Notes under the pieces: generated by a model
What the model was told of the DNA's origin: nothing
Databases searched by the model: none
What the model saw: the letters and a program-made list of their open reading frames with translations, nothing else
Translations under genes and position numbers: made by a program
In this document: positions 46,774-54,710 of the stretch, piece by piece
Numbering within the stretch: the first letter of the stretch is position 1
How the letters are laid out: each line of letters opens with the position of its first letter
Origin: Nocardia arthritidis
Lineage (GTDB): Bacteria > Actinomycetota > Actinomycetes > Mycobacteriales > Mycobacteriaceae
Direction of reading: 5' to 3'
DNA length: 64,000 nucleotides
NCBI RefSeq assembly: GCF_011801145.1
Contig: NZ_CP046172.1
Span: 6,138,001 to 6,202,000, forward strand

Positions 46774-47491
46774 GTACGAAGTGCTGAGCGATACCGACGG
46801 ACTGGTGGCGGCGGCCGCGGCGCGGTTCGTGGACGTGGTCGTCGCCGCGCAGCGGGCGCGCGGCTCGGCGTCGGTGGTGCTGACCGGCGGCGGCACCGGA
46901 ATCGCGCTGCTGGAGCTGGTGCGCCGGGAGCCGGGAGCCATCGACTGGTCGCGGCTCGACGTCTTCTGGGGCGACGAAAGGTTCGTCCCCGCTGGCGATC
47001 CCGAGCGCAACGACCTGCAGGCCCGGCAGGCGCTACTGGACCACGTTCCGGTGAATCCGGCCCGGGTGCATCCGGTGTCCACCTCGGACGGCGAGTATCC
47101 GGATCCGGTCGAGGCGGCCGCGGAGTACGGCGCCGCCGTACACGCCCACCTGGCCGAGCACGGCGCCTTCGATCTGCATCTGCTCGGCATGGGCGGTGAG
47201 GGACATGTGAATTCGCTCTTCCCGCACACCGCCGCGGTGCGCGAGGAGCACGAACTCGTTGTCGCGGTGAGCGATTCGCCGAAGCCGCCACCCGTGCGGG
47301 TGACGCTGACGCTGCCCGCGGTGCGGCGGGCCCGGCATGTGGTGCTGGTGGTCGGCGGAGCGGGGAAGGCGGAGGCCGTCGCGGCGGCGATGGGCGGAGC
47401 CGATCCGGTCGACTTCCCGGCCGCGGGCGCGATCGGTTCGGAATCGACCACCTGGCTGCTGGACAAGGCCGCGGCGGCCCGGCTGAGCTGA
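46766..47491 (+). CDS. pgl: 6-phosphogluconolactonase
   Basis: This 241-residue enzyme hydrolyses 6-phosphogluconolactone. VLTGGGTGIALLELV, DVFWGDERFVPAGDPERND and LLGMGGEGHVNSLFP are the hallmark segments. It overlaps the opcA 3' end by eight bases and closes the pentose phosphate operon. Confidence 0.95.
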   Translation: MSEYEVLSDTDGLVAAAAARFVDVVVAAQRARGSASVVLTGGGTGIALLELVRREPGAIDWSRLDVFWGDERFVPAGDPERNDLQARQALLDHVPVNPARVHPVSTSDGEYPDPVEAAAEYGAAVHAHLAEHGAFDLHLLGMGGEGHVNSLFPHTAAVREEHELVVAVSDSPKPPPVRVTLTLPAVRRARHVVLVVGGAGKAEAVAAAMGGADPVDFPAAGAIGSESTTWLLDKAAAARLS

Positions 47492-47623
47492 GTCGGCAGG
47501 GTTCGGTTTTCCGGGCCCGCTTCGCGCAAGATCTACGCCGATCGCGCACCGTGATCGACAATATTCCGGAAAATGCTGTGCGACAGGTTGTTCGAGCCGT
47601 AGGCTCCTGGCCGTGAGGGCGCG

Positions 47624-49870
47624 ATGACGGACGTTGATCTCGACGAACGGTTCCGGGCGGAGATCTCCGCGCTGACACCCCGGCCGCACCGGCCGCCGAC
47701 CGAGGAGATCGCGCCGGGCATCACCGGAGCGCAATGCCTGGAGCTGTTCGAATCCCAGGCCACAAGTAGGCATCTCGACCTGGCCGCGCGCCGCCTCGGC
47801 AGCGCCAAGCGCGGGTACTACAGCATCGGTTCGTCCGGTCACGAGGGCAATGCCGCGCTGGCGATGGCGCTGCGCACCACCGATCCCGCACTGCTGCACT
47901 ATCGTTCGGGCGCGTTCTTCGTGCAGCGCTGCCGTCAGGTCGGCGGGCTGGACCCGATCCGGGACGTGCTGCTCGGCGTCGTCGCGGCGGCCGCGGACCC
48001 GATATCCGGCGGCAGGCACAAGGTCTTCGGCAGCAAACCGGCCTCGATCATCCCGATGACCTCCACCATCGCCTCCCACCTGCCGCGCGCGGTCGGGCTG
48101 GCCTTCGGCATCGAACGCGCACAGCGCCTGGGTGTTCCGGCCGAGTGGCCGTCGGATGCGGTGGTGCTGTGCAGTTTCGGTGACGCGTCGGCGAATCATT
48201 CGACCGCGGTCGGCGCCATCAATGCCGCGATTCACACGGCCCACCAAGGGGTTGCGCTACCGCTGCTGTTCGTCTGCGAGGACAACGGGATCGGCATCAG
48301 CGTGCCGACGCCGCCGGACTGGATCGAATACGCGTACGGCAGCAGGCGGGGACTGCGCTATTTCACCGCCGACGGCTGCGATCCCCTTGCGGCGCTGACG
48401 GTTTCGCGGCAGGCCGCCGACTGGGTGCGCGAGCAGCGCAAACCCGCGTTCCTGCGGTTGCGCACCATCCGGCTGATGGGCCACGCGGGTTCGGATATGG
48501 AGGCCGCCTACCGCCGCCCCGGCGATATCGCGGCCGACCTCGTGCACGACCCCGTACTGGCGACCGGACGCCTGCTCGCCGAATCCGGCGTCGCCCGGCC
48601 CGACGAGGTGATCGACCGGTACGACGAAATCGGCGGCCGGGTCGCGTTCATGGCCGAAGTGGTCTGGCGGGAACCGAAATTGACCTCTGCGGCGGCGGTC
48701 ATGGCGCCGCTGGCTCCCGCGCATCCGGACGCGGTGCGCGAGGATGTGCTGCGCGGGTCGTGGACCGCGGTCGAAACCACTTCCGCCGCCGCGGCATCGG
48801 GCAGCGGCGTCCCCGCGACTGATTCCGCGGCCGCGCCGAATCAGGCAGCGGCGCAGGGCGATCCGCTGACGCTCGCGCAGGCGATCAACGGCACCCTCGC
48901 CGACATCATGGTGCGCGACCGCGACGTGCTGGTATTCGGCGAGGACGTCGGCCGTAAAGGCGGCGTCTACGGCGTCACGAAGGGCCTGCGCAAGCTGTTC
49001 GGCGCGCGCCGCGTCTTCGACACCCTGCTCGACGAACAGAGCGTCCTCGGCACCGCGCTGGGTACGGCGCTCACCGGATTCGTGCCGGTGCCGGAGATCC
49101 AATACCTCGCCTACCTGCACAATGCCGCCGACCAACTGCGCGGCGAGGCGGCGACCCTGCAGTTCTTCTCGCACGGCCACTATCGCAACCCGATGGTGGT
49201 CCGGATCGCCGGCTACGCATATCAGAAGGGTTTCGGCGGCCACTTCCACAACGACAATTCCGTTGCGGCGCTGCGGGATATCCCCGGGCTGGTGGTGGCG
49301 TCGCCATCCCGCGCCGACGATGCCGCCGCCCTGCTACGCACCTGCGTCTCGGCGGCCAGGGTGGACGGGCGCGTCTGCGTCTTCCTCGAGCCTATCGCGC
49401 TGTACCACACCCGTGATTTGTACAGCCCCGGCGACAACGGTTGGCTGGCAACGCCTTCCGGCGAGCATGTGCCCATCGGGCGGGCCCGCTGCTACGGCGA
49501 CGGCGCCGACCTCACCATCGTCAGCTTCGCCAACGGCGTTCCGATGAGCCTGCGCGTGGCGGCCCGGCTCGCCGAACGCGGTGTACACGCTCGGGTGCTC
49601 GACCTGCGCTGGCTCACCCCGCTGCCCGCCGACGATCTGCTGCGGCACGCCAATGCCACCGGCCGGGTGCTGATCGCCGACGAAACCCGGTACAGCGGCG
49701 GTGTCTCCGAATCCGTCTGCGCCGCCCTGCTCGACGCCGGATTCGACGGCCGAATCGCCCGCGCCACCAGCGAGGACAGCTTCGTTCCGCTCGGACCGGC
49801 CGCCGACACCGTGCTGCTCGACGAGACCAGGATCGAGGCCGCCGCCGACAAACTCCTCGCCGACCGCTGA
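47624..49870 (+). CDS. fused alpha-beta 2-oxoacid dehydrogenase E1
   Basis: This 748-residue protein joins E1-alpha and E1-beta. The alpha half has the TPP site SFGDASANHSTAVGA (184-198) and EDNGIGIS (219-226). An Ala/Ser-rich linker runs from about 385 to 412. The beta half has LVFGEDVGRKGGVYGVTKGL, FDTLLDEQSVLGTALG and QFFSHGHYRNP. E1 of branched-chain or acetoin-type complexes decarboxylates 2-oxoacids and acylates a lipoyl E2. No E2 or E3 gene is in the window, so the complex and substrate are unknown. It starts 132 bases after pgl on the same strand. Confidence 0.88.
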   Translation: MTDVDLDERFRAEISALTPRPHRPPTEEIAPGITGAQCLELFESQATSRHLDLAARRLGSAKRGYYSIGSSGHEGNAALAMALRTTDPALLHYRSGAFFVQRCRQVGGLDPIRDVLLGVVAAAADPISGGRHKVFGSKPASIIPMTSTIASHLPRAVGLAFGIERAQRLGVPAEWPSDAVVLCSFGDASANHSTAVGAINAAIHTAHQGVALPLLFVCEDNGIGISVPTPPDWIEYAYGSRRGLRYFTADGCDPLAALTVSRQAADWVREQRKPAFLRLRTIRLMGHAGSDMEAAYRRPGDIAADLVHDPVLATGRLLAESGVARPDEVIDRYDEIGGRVAFMAEVVWREPKLTSAAAVMAPLAPAHPDAVREDVLRGSWTAVETTSAAAASGSGVPATDSAAAPNQAAAQGDPLTLAQAINGTLADIMVRDRDVLVFGEDVGRKGGVYGVTKGLRKLFGARRVFDTLLDEQSVLGTALGTALTGFVPVPEIQYLAYLHNAADQLRGEAATLQFFSHGHYRNPMVVRIAGYAYQKGFGGHFHNDNSVAALRDIPGLVVASPSRADDAAALLRTCVSAARVDGRVCVFLEPIALYHTRDLYSPGDNGWLATPSGEHVPIGRARCYGDGADLTIVSFANGVPMSLRVAARLAERGVHARVLDLRWLTPLPADDLLRHANATGRVLIADETRYSGGVSESVCAALLDAGFDGRIARATSEDSFVPLGPAADTVLLDETRIEAAADKLLADR

Positions 49871-49901
49871 CCCGCACAGCACACCGCGCCCGATCCGGGG
49901 A

Positions 49902-49947
49902 CCGATTCGCCCGATTCGGTACAGCAGCGCAGGTTCGGGCGATTCGG
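49902..49947 (+). terminator. probable terminator
   Basis: A 13-bp stem with one mismatch (CCGATTCGCCCGA with TCGGGCGATTCGG) closes a 20-base loop, 31 bases after the E1 stop. Confidence 0.5.
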
Positions 49948-50011
49948 AGTCGGCCCGCACCCGGCCGAATACAGTAGAGGCAGCGGTGACCTGCGGCGGA
50001 AGGGGATGGTC

Positions 50012-50491
50012 ATGACGGGGATGTCCATGCTCGGCGAGGTGCGGCCGGAGCACCGGCACACACCGGACGGAGATCTGGTGTTACTGCACTACCTGCGGTC
50101 GTTCCGGTTGCCGGTGCTCGAGGTGTGGTCGGCCTGCACGGATCGAAACCAGTTGTCGCGCTGGCTCGGCGCCGTCACCGGGGGCGGCGGAAACCTGACC
50201 ATCGAGCCGTCGGACGGACCGGTGCCGGGGGCGCTGGCCATCCGGATCGATCACTGCCGCGCGCCGCACGAACTGGTGTTGCATGTGGACGGCGGCCTTG
50301 TCGAGCTCGCGTTCAACCAGGTCGGCGTCGTCACGACGGTCGAACTCGTTCGCCGTCATCTCTCGCCCGCCGCCGCGGCCGCGATGGGGCCGCGCTGGCA
50401 GTACCTCCTCGACCGGCTCACCGCCTATCTCCAGGGTGAGCAGCTGCCGCGCTGGTCGGATTATCCGAAGCTGACCGACGAGTACCACTGA
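50012..50491 (+). CDS. SRPBCC (START/AHSA1-like) domain protein
   Basis: This 159-residue protein resembles SRPBCC helix-grip proteins: an initial strand HYLRSFRLPVLEVWSACTD with the RWLGA element, a Gly-rich turn, then IDHCRAPHELVLHVDGG and a long C-terminal helix. Such proteins bind hydrophobic ligands or regulate partners. ATG 50012 is 6 bases after AAGGGG; ATG 50006 sits too close to it. Partner unknown. Confidence 0.7.
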   Translation: MTGMSMLGEVRPEHRHTPDGDLVLLHYLRSFRLPVLEVWSACTDRNQLSRWLGAVTGGGGNLTIEPSDGPVPGALAIRIDHCRAPHELVLHVDGGLVELAFNQVGVVTTVELVRRHLSPAAAAAMGPRWQYLLDRLTAYLQGEQLPRWSDYPKLTDEYH

Positions 50492-50581
50492 TCGGTACCC
50501 CGCCCGAACTGCGTACGGGCGGTGAGTCTTTCACAGCGTGTAGTGTGGATCGGTTCGGCCGATGGACAGGTGGAGGCGGCT

Positions 50582-51301
50582 TTGCAGGTTGGCGACGTGC
50601 TGGTCAAACGCGAGGATTCGGGCGAGTGGGCCGTGGTGAAGGTGCTCGTGGTGGATGTGTGGCCGGATGGCGGTGAGCTGCTGCACTGCCTGATGTATCG
50701 CTCCACCAGTGAACGACCGACCCCGGACGTGGTGGCCGGGCTCGAGGTGCTGGCCTACCATGCGCCGTTGCGCGCCACGGCCTTTCGCGGCGCGTGGGAG
50801 GTGCTCGGCACCTGTGCGGTCGCCCCGGCGGATCTGGTCGGGTTCCACGAGTACCTCAAACGGGTGGACTTCCGCCGCTATCTGGCGGAGACCGGGCAGA
50901 ATCTGGAAACCGTTGTCGCCAGAGCCAATTCGCATTTCGCGGCGGGCGGCGCGCTGAACGATCAGCAGCGGCACCGCGAGGCCATCGAGGAATACACCAG
51001 GGCCGCCGACCTTTTCCCGCTCTTCTACGAGGCCATCGACAACCGCGGCTTCAGCTATATGAACATCGGCGATTACCGTTCGGCCCTCGACGATTTCGAG
51101 CATTCCCTACAAATCCACCCCGACGGTGAGGCCGCCTACTTCTCCAGCGGTGAATGCCTGCTCCGGCTGGGCAAATTGGATGAGGCCGAGGCCATTTTCG
51201 AGGCGGGCGCGGTGGATTCGACCCAGTACCGGGAGCTACATCAGAAATTCCTCGGCCTGGTGCGCGATCTGCGCGGCGACGGGTTGCCGTCCACCGGTTG
51301 A
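50582..51301 (+). CDS. tetratricopeptide-repeat protein
   Basis: This 239-residue protein has a conserved N-terminal domain (QVGDVLVKREDSGEWAVVK) and TPR motifs at about residues 130-235 (AIEEYTRAADLFPLFYEAID, RSALDDFEHSLQIHPDGEAA). The TTG at 50582 is preferred, since GTGGAGG lies 5 bases before it and the conserved domain begins there; GTG 50522 and GTG 50540 are alternatives in frame. No membrane segment is present. The stop abuts a dispersed repeat. Confidence 0.7.
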   Translation: MQVGDVLVKREDSGEWAVVKVLVVDVWPDGGELLHCLMYRSTSERPTPDVVAGLEVLAYHAPLRATAFRGAWEVLGTCAVAPADLVGFHEYLKRVDFRRYLAETGQNLETVVARANSHFAAGGALNDQQRHREAIEEYTRAADLFPLFYEAIDNRGFSYMNIGDYRSALDDFEHSLQIHPDGEAAYFSSGECLLRLGKLDEAEAIFEAGAVDSTQYRELHQKFLGLVRDLRGDGLPSTG

Positions 51302-51310
51302 CGCCTAATG

Positions 51311-51375
51311 GGCGCTGCCGGACGAAGTCCGTCTTCAGACCGCGCATGGCCGGAGCGAATGCGGAGGTACGCCTA
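51311..51375 (+). repeat. dispersed intergenic repeat, single copy
   Basis: One 65-bp unit begins GGCGCTGCCGGACGAAG and ends in GGAGGTACGCCTA, preceded by the ACGCCTAATG unit junction. It matches the three-unit array at 54523-54710. The CTA end supplies the stop codon of the opposite-strand hydrolase. Confidence 0.85.
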
Positions 51376-52365
51376 CGTTCGCGCGGCCTCGCGGCGCAGG
51401 GCGCCGAGATGGGCGGTGAGCAGCGCGTTCACCTGGTCGGCGCGTTCCAGTTGTACCAGATGGCCCGCACCGGACACCTCGGTGACGGCGCGCAGGTCGG
51501 GCACGTGGGAACGCATGGTGGCCAACGGATCCCGGCCGCTGAACCCGGCCATATCCAGATCCTTCGCACCGTACAGGAAGAACGCGGGCACGGTGACCGT
51601 GGTCGGCAGCTCGGCGGTGAGCTCCCAGTTGCGGTCCAGGCAGCGGTACCAGTTGAGCCCGCCGGTGAAGCCGGTGCGGACGAAATCCGCTGCCAGCGTA
51701 TCGAATTCATCCTTGTCGAGCCACGGCCACGGCAGCGCGGGCGCCTGCGGCAGCACGTCGAGGTAGCCGTGATTCTCGGCGGGATACCGCCAGACGTCGA
51801 AGTAGTTGTACTCCGCGCTCAGCGCGTAGTAGACGCGGGCAAGGAAATCCCTTGGGTGCGCGTCGAGTTCGGCATCGGCGACGCCGGGCCGCTGAAAATA
51901 GTCCAGGTGCAGGAAATGTCGCCGCGCGGCCTTGGCCCACAGTTCGCTCGGGCGGCGCGGCGGCCGCGGCGCGTACGGATTGTTCAGCACCATCACCGCG
52001 CGCACCCGCTCCGGCGCACGCAGCGCCAACTCCCACACCAGGGCCGCGCCGAAATCGAGTCCGACGAAAACCGCCCGCTCGGAACCGATCTCGTCGAGCA
52101 GGCCGAGCAGATCGCCGATCACCGCGCGGTTCGTGTACGCCGCCGGATCCGCGGGCGCCTCGGTGCGGCCGTAGCCGCGCAGATCCGGCGCGATGGCCCG
52201 GTATCCGGCCGCCGCCACGGCCGCCAGCTGGTGGTGCCAGATGAACCAGGTGTGCGGGAACCCGTGGCAGAAAATAACCGGGTCACCGGCGCCCTGTTCG
52301 GCCACGTGCAGCCGAATATCGTTGGTGGTCACGAACCGATGGGTTACCTGCACGACCAACTCCAT
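51373..52365 (-). CDS. alpha/beta hydrolase, epoxide hydrolase type
   Basis: This 330-residue protein has HGFP (34-37, oxyanion hole), the Asp nucleophile in VGLDFGAAL (D104) rather than Ser, and a late SGAGHLVQLE histidine, the set of epoxide hydrolases and haloacetate dehalogenases. ATG 52365 is used. It is divergent from an SDR, with a KstR-like palindrome in the 41-base gap. The stop codon TAG lies inside a dispersed repeat. Confidence 0.88.
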   Translation of the reverse strand: MELVVQVTHRFVTTNDIRLHVAEQGAGDPVIFCHGFPHTWFIWHHQLAAVAAAGYRAIAPDLRGYGRTEAPADPAAYTNRAVIGDLLGLLDEIGSERAVFVGLDFGAALVWELALRAPERVRAVMVLNNPYAPRPPRRPSELWAKAARRHFLHLDYFQRPGVADAELDAHPRDFLARVYYALSAEYNYFDVWRYPAENHGYLDVLPQAPALPWPWLDKDEFDTLAADFVRTGFTGGLNWYRCLDRNWELTAELPTTVTVPAFFLYGAKDLDMAGFSGRDPLATMRSHVPDLRAVTEVSGAGHLVQLERADQVNALLTAHLGALRREAART

Positions 52366-52368
52366 AGC

Positions 52369-52383
52369 TAGAACACGTTTCTA
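52369..52383. promoter_or_regulatory. KstR-like palindrome TAGAA-CACGT-TTCTA
   Basis: The 15-bp palindrome resembles the KstR site (TnnAACnnGTTnnA) with one extra base in the right half. It occupies the gap between the divergent hydrolase and SDR genes. Confidence 0.45.
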
Positions 52384-52406
52384 ATGGTCGGTAGTGTACC
52401 GAGGTC

Positions 52407-53255
52407 ATGGACGCAACACCTGGCAAGCTATCCGACCGCATCGCGGTCGTCACCGGCGGGAGCCGCGGCATCGGGAAGGGTATCGCGCTGGAACTCGGCG
52501 CGGCGGGCGCGACGGTCTACGTCACGGGCCGGTCCGCCACACCGGGCAAACTGCCCGGATCGGTCGGCGAGACCGCGGCCGCCATCGACGAGGCGGGTGG
52601 GCTTGGCGTGCCCGTCGTCTGCGATCATCGCGACGACGACGCGGTGCGCGACCTGTTCGACCAGATCCGGGATACCAACGGCCGCTTGGACATTCTGGTC
52701 AACAACGTCTACGACTCCCCCGCGAGCGCCCGCTGGCTCGGTAAGCCGTTCTGGGCGGTGCCGCCGCACGCCTGGGACGAGACCTTCGATATCGGCGTCC
52801 GATCCCATTACGTGGCAAGCCATTTCGCCGCACCGCTGCTGCTGGCCGCGGACGGCCTGATCGTCAACGTGTCCTCGCCGGGTTCGCGGCGCTACCTGCA
52901 CAACGCCGTATACGGTGTCGCCAAAACCGCGCTCGACCGGCTCACCGCCGATCTGGCGCACGATCTGGCCGATACCGGGGTCACCGTGGTATCCATTTGG
53001 CCCGGCATCGTGAATACCGAACTGCTGCAACTGGTTCCGGCCGACGCCAGCGGTCACCGCCGCATCACCCTGCCCGGCGAGGGCACCTTCGACCTCGACG
53101 AGGCCGAAACCCCGCGCTTCGCCGGACGCGCCGTGGTCGCACTGGCCGCCGACCCCGCGCGCCGGGCCCGCACCGGATCACCGTGGCCGATGGCCGATCT
53201 CGCCGAACATTACGGCTTCACCGATATCGACGGCCGGGTGCCGCGCACCGAATGA
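52407..53255 (+). CDS. short-chain dehydrogenase (DHRS1-like)
   Basis: This 282-residue SDR has GGSRGIGK (17-24), NNVY, and YGVAK for the catalytic Tyr-Lys. The C-terminal extension and WPGIVNTELLQL resemble DHRS1-type enzymes. A TAGTGT hexamer lies 9 bases before ATG 52407, suggesting a very short or absent leader. It may share control with the divergent epoxide hydrolase. Confidence 0.85.
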   Translation: MDATPGKLSDRIAVVTGGSRGIGKGIALELGAAGATVYVTGRSATPGKLPGSVGETAAAIDEAGGLGVPVVCDHRDDDAVRDLFDQIRDTNGRLDILVNNVYDSPASARWLGKPFWAVPPHAWDETFDIGVRSHYVASHFAAPLLLAADGLIVNVSSPGSRRYLHNAVYGVAKTALDRLTADLAHDLADTGVTVVSIWPGIVNTELLQLVPADASGHRRITLPGEGTFDLDEAETPRFAGRAVVALAADPARRARTGSPWPMADLAEHYGFTDIDGRVPRTE

Positions 53256-53264
53256 CAGCGCAAA

Positions 53265-53292
53265 GCGGCCGGACCACGCCGGGCCCGGCCGC
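53265..53292. terminator. convergent terminator between SDR and secG
   Basis: GCGGCCGG (53265-53272) pairs with CCGGCCGC (53285-53292) around a 12-base loop, in the 75-base gap between the convergent genes. Confidence 0.55.
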
Positions 53293-53330
53293 GAAGACGA
53301 CGCTGCGCCGGGCGCACCCGGCCGCATCGA

Positions 53331-53564
53331 TCAGGAGAACTTGATTTCCAACCCGATGCCGAGAATGCAGATGAGCCAGATCAGCCCGGTGAAGATGGTG
53401 ATTCGGTCGAGGTTCTTCTCCACCACCGTCGACCCCGACAGGCTGGACTGGACGCCGCCGCCGAACAGGCTGGACAGACCTCCACCCTTGGCGCGGTGCA
53501 GCAGCACCAGCAGCACCAGCAGCACGCTGGTGATGATCAGGAGGATATCCAGGAACATCCGCAT
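53331..53564 (-). CDS. secG: SecG, preprotein translocase subunit
   Basis: This 77-residue protein has two transmembrane helices (LDILLIITSVLLVLLVLLH and ITIFTGLIWLICILGIGL) joined by a Gly/Ser loop (GGGLSSLFGGGVQSSLSG), the SecG plan. It supports the SecYEG channel. ATG 53558 is an alternative start. Confidence 0.93.
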   Translation of the reverse strand: MRMFLDILLIITSVLLVLLVLLHRAKGGGLSSLFGGGVQSSLSGSTVVEKNLDRITIFTGLIWLICILGIGLEIKFS

Positions 53565-53707
53565 GCCGATCAGTCTATGCGGTCGTCCGAATCACACCGA
53601 ATCAGGCACGCTTACGCGCGCTCGCCTGCCGTTTTCCCAGCTCCTGCAAGGCGAACCGCCCGGCCGGTACCGTGGTGCTCGATAACCACATACGAGGAGT
53701 GCGTGAG

Positions 53708-54484
53708 ATGGATCCAGTCGCCGACGCCGTCCGGACGATGGCCCGCCGCTTCGCCGAACTGGCGGCCGCGGCCCCGGATCAGAACCGATCGGTGGCGGCC
53801 ACACCGGGCTGGTCGATCGGCGACGTACTCGGTCACGTCGCGATGGAACCGTCGCGCTACCGCGAGCTGGCGCTCGGCCGCGGCGAATGGCCCGCCCGCG
53901 CGGCCGAATTGCCCGCCTTCAACGCCGAACAGATCCGCACGCTGCCGACCCGCGATCCCGAGAAGCTGGCGGCGCGCCTCATCGCCGACACCGACGACTT
54001 CCTGGAAACCGTCGCCGCGGGCGGGCCCGACTTGACGATGATGTTCGACGGCGATCAGCGCATCAGGGCCGACCGGGCGCGCGGAACGCTATTGGCGGAG
54101 TTCATCGTGCACGGCCACGACATCGCGGCCACGCTCGGCAGGCCGTGGTCGATTGATCCGGCGCATGTGCCGATCGTCATGGACGGTCTCACCCAGGTGA
54201 TACCCGGCTGGGTCGATCCAGCCCGATCCGGCGGCCATACCGCCAGCTATGAGCTGCGGCTGCGCGGCCTCAACCGCTATTTCTTCCGGTTCACCGCCGG
54301 ACAGGTGACCATCGGCGAGCCGGGACCGGTCGATGTGCATATCAGCGCCGAACCGGTCACGCTGCTGCTGTTGAACTACGGCAGGCTCGCACCGTGGAAA
54401 CCGGCGCTCACCGGCAAGGTGCTGGCCTGGGGCCGAAAACCTTGGCTCGCACTGGGATTCAACCGGCGATTCCTACCGGCCTAG
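53708..54484 (+). CDS. DinB-like / maleylpyruvate isomerase N-terminal domain protein
   Basis: This 258-residue protein begins with a mycothiol-dependent maleylpyruvate isomerase/DinB four-helix domain (TPGWSIGDVLGHVAMEPSRY, FIVHGHDIA, with His residues for metal) and continues with a C-terminal domain. Members often use mycothiol. ATG 53708 is used; GTG 53699 sits close to the GAGGAG site and is less likely. The reaction is unknown. Confidence 0.8.
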   Translation: MDPVADAVRTMARRFAELAAAAPDQNRSVAATPGWSIGDVLGHVAMEPSRYRELALGRGEWPARAAELPAFNAEQIRTLPTRDPEKLAARLIADTDDFLETVAAGGPDLTMMFDGDQRIRADRARGTLLAEFIVHGHDIAATLGRPWSIDPAHVPIVMDGLTQVIPGWVDPARSGGHTASYELRLRGLNRYFFRFTAGQVTIGEPGPVDVHISAEPVTLLLLNYGRLAPWKPALTGKVLAWGRKPWLALGFNRRFLPA

Positions 54485-54522
54485 TCGAAGGCGTCCCGCC
54501 CCTGTGCGCCGCCCCACCTGCA

Positions 54523-54710
54523 GGCGCTGTCGGCGAAGCCGTCCGCAGCGCGCATGGCCCGAGCGAATGTGGAGGTACGCCTGACAGGCGCTGTCGGTGA
54601 AGCCATCCCCGGCCCCGCGCACGGCCGAACGAACGCGGACGTACGCCTAATGGACGCCGTCGGCGAAACCGTCCGCAGCCGCGCATGGCCGGAGCGAATG
54701 CGGACGCCTA
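54523..54710 (+). repeat. three-unit array of the dispersed intergenic repeat
   Basis: Units at 54523-54586, 54587-54652 and 54653-54710 (64, 66 and 58 bp) share GGCGCTGTCGGCGAAGCCG, GCGCATGGCCGGAGCGAATG and GGTACGCCT segments. The last one supplies the stop codon of the MFS gene on the opposite strand. The array fills the gap between convergent genes. Confidence 0.88.
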
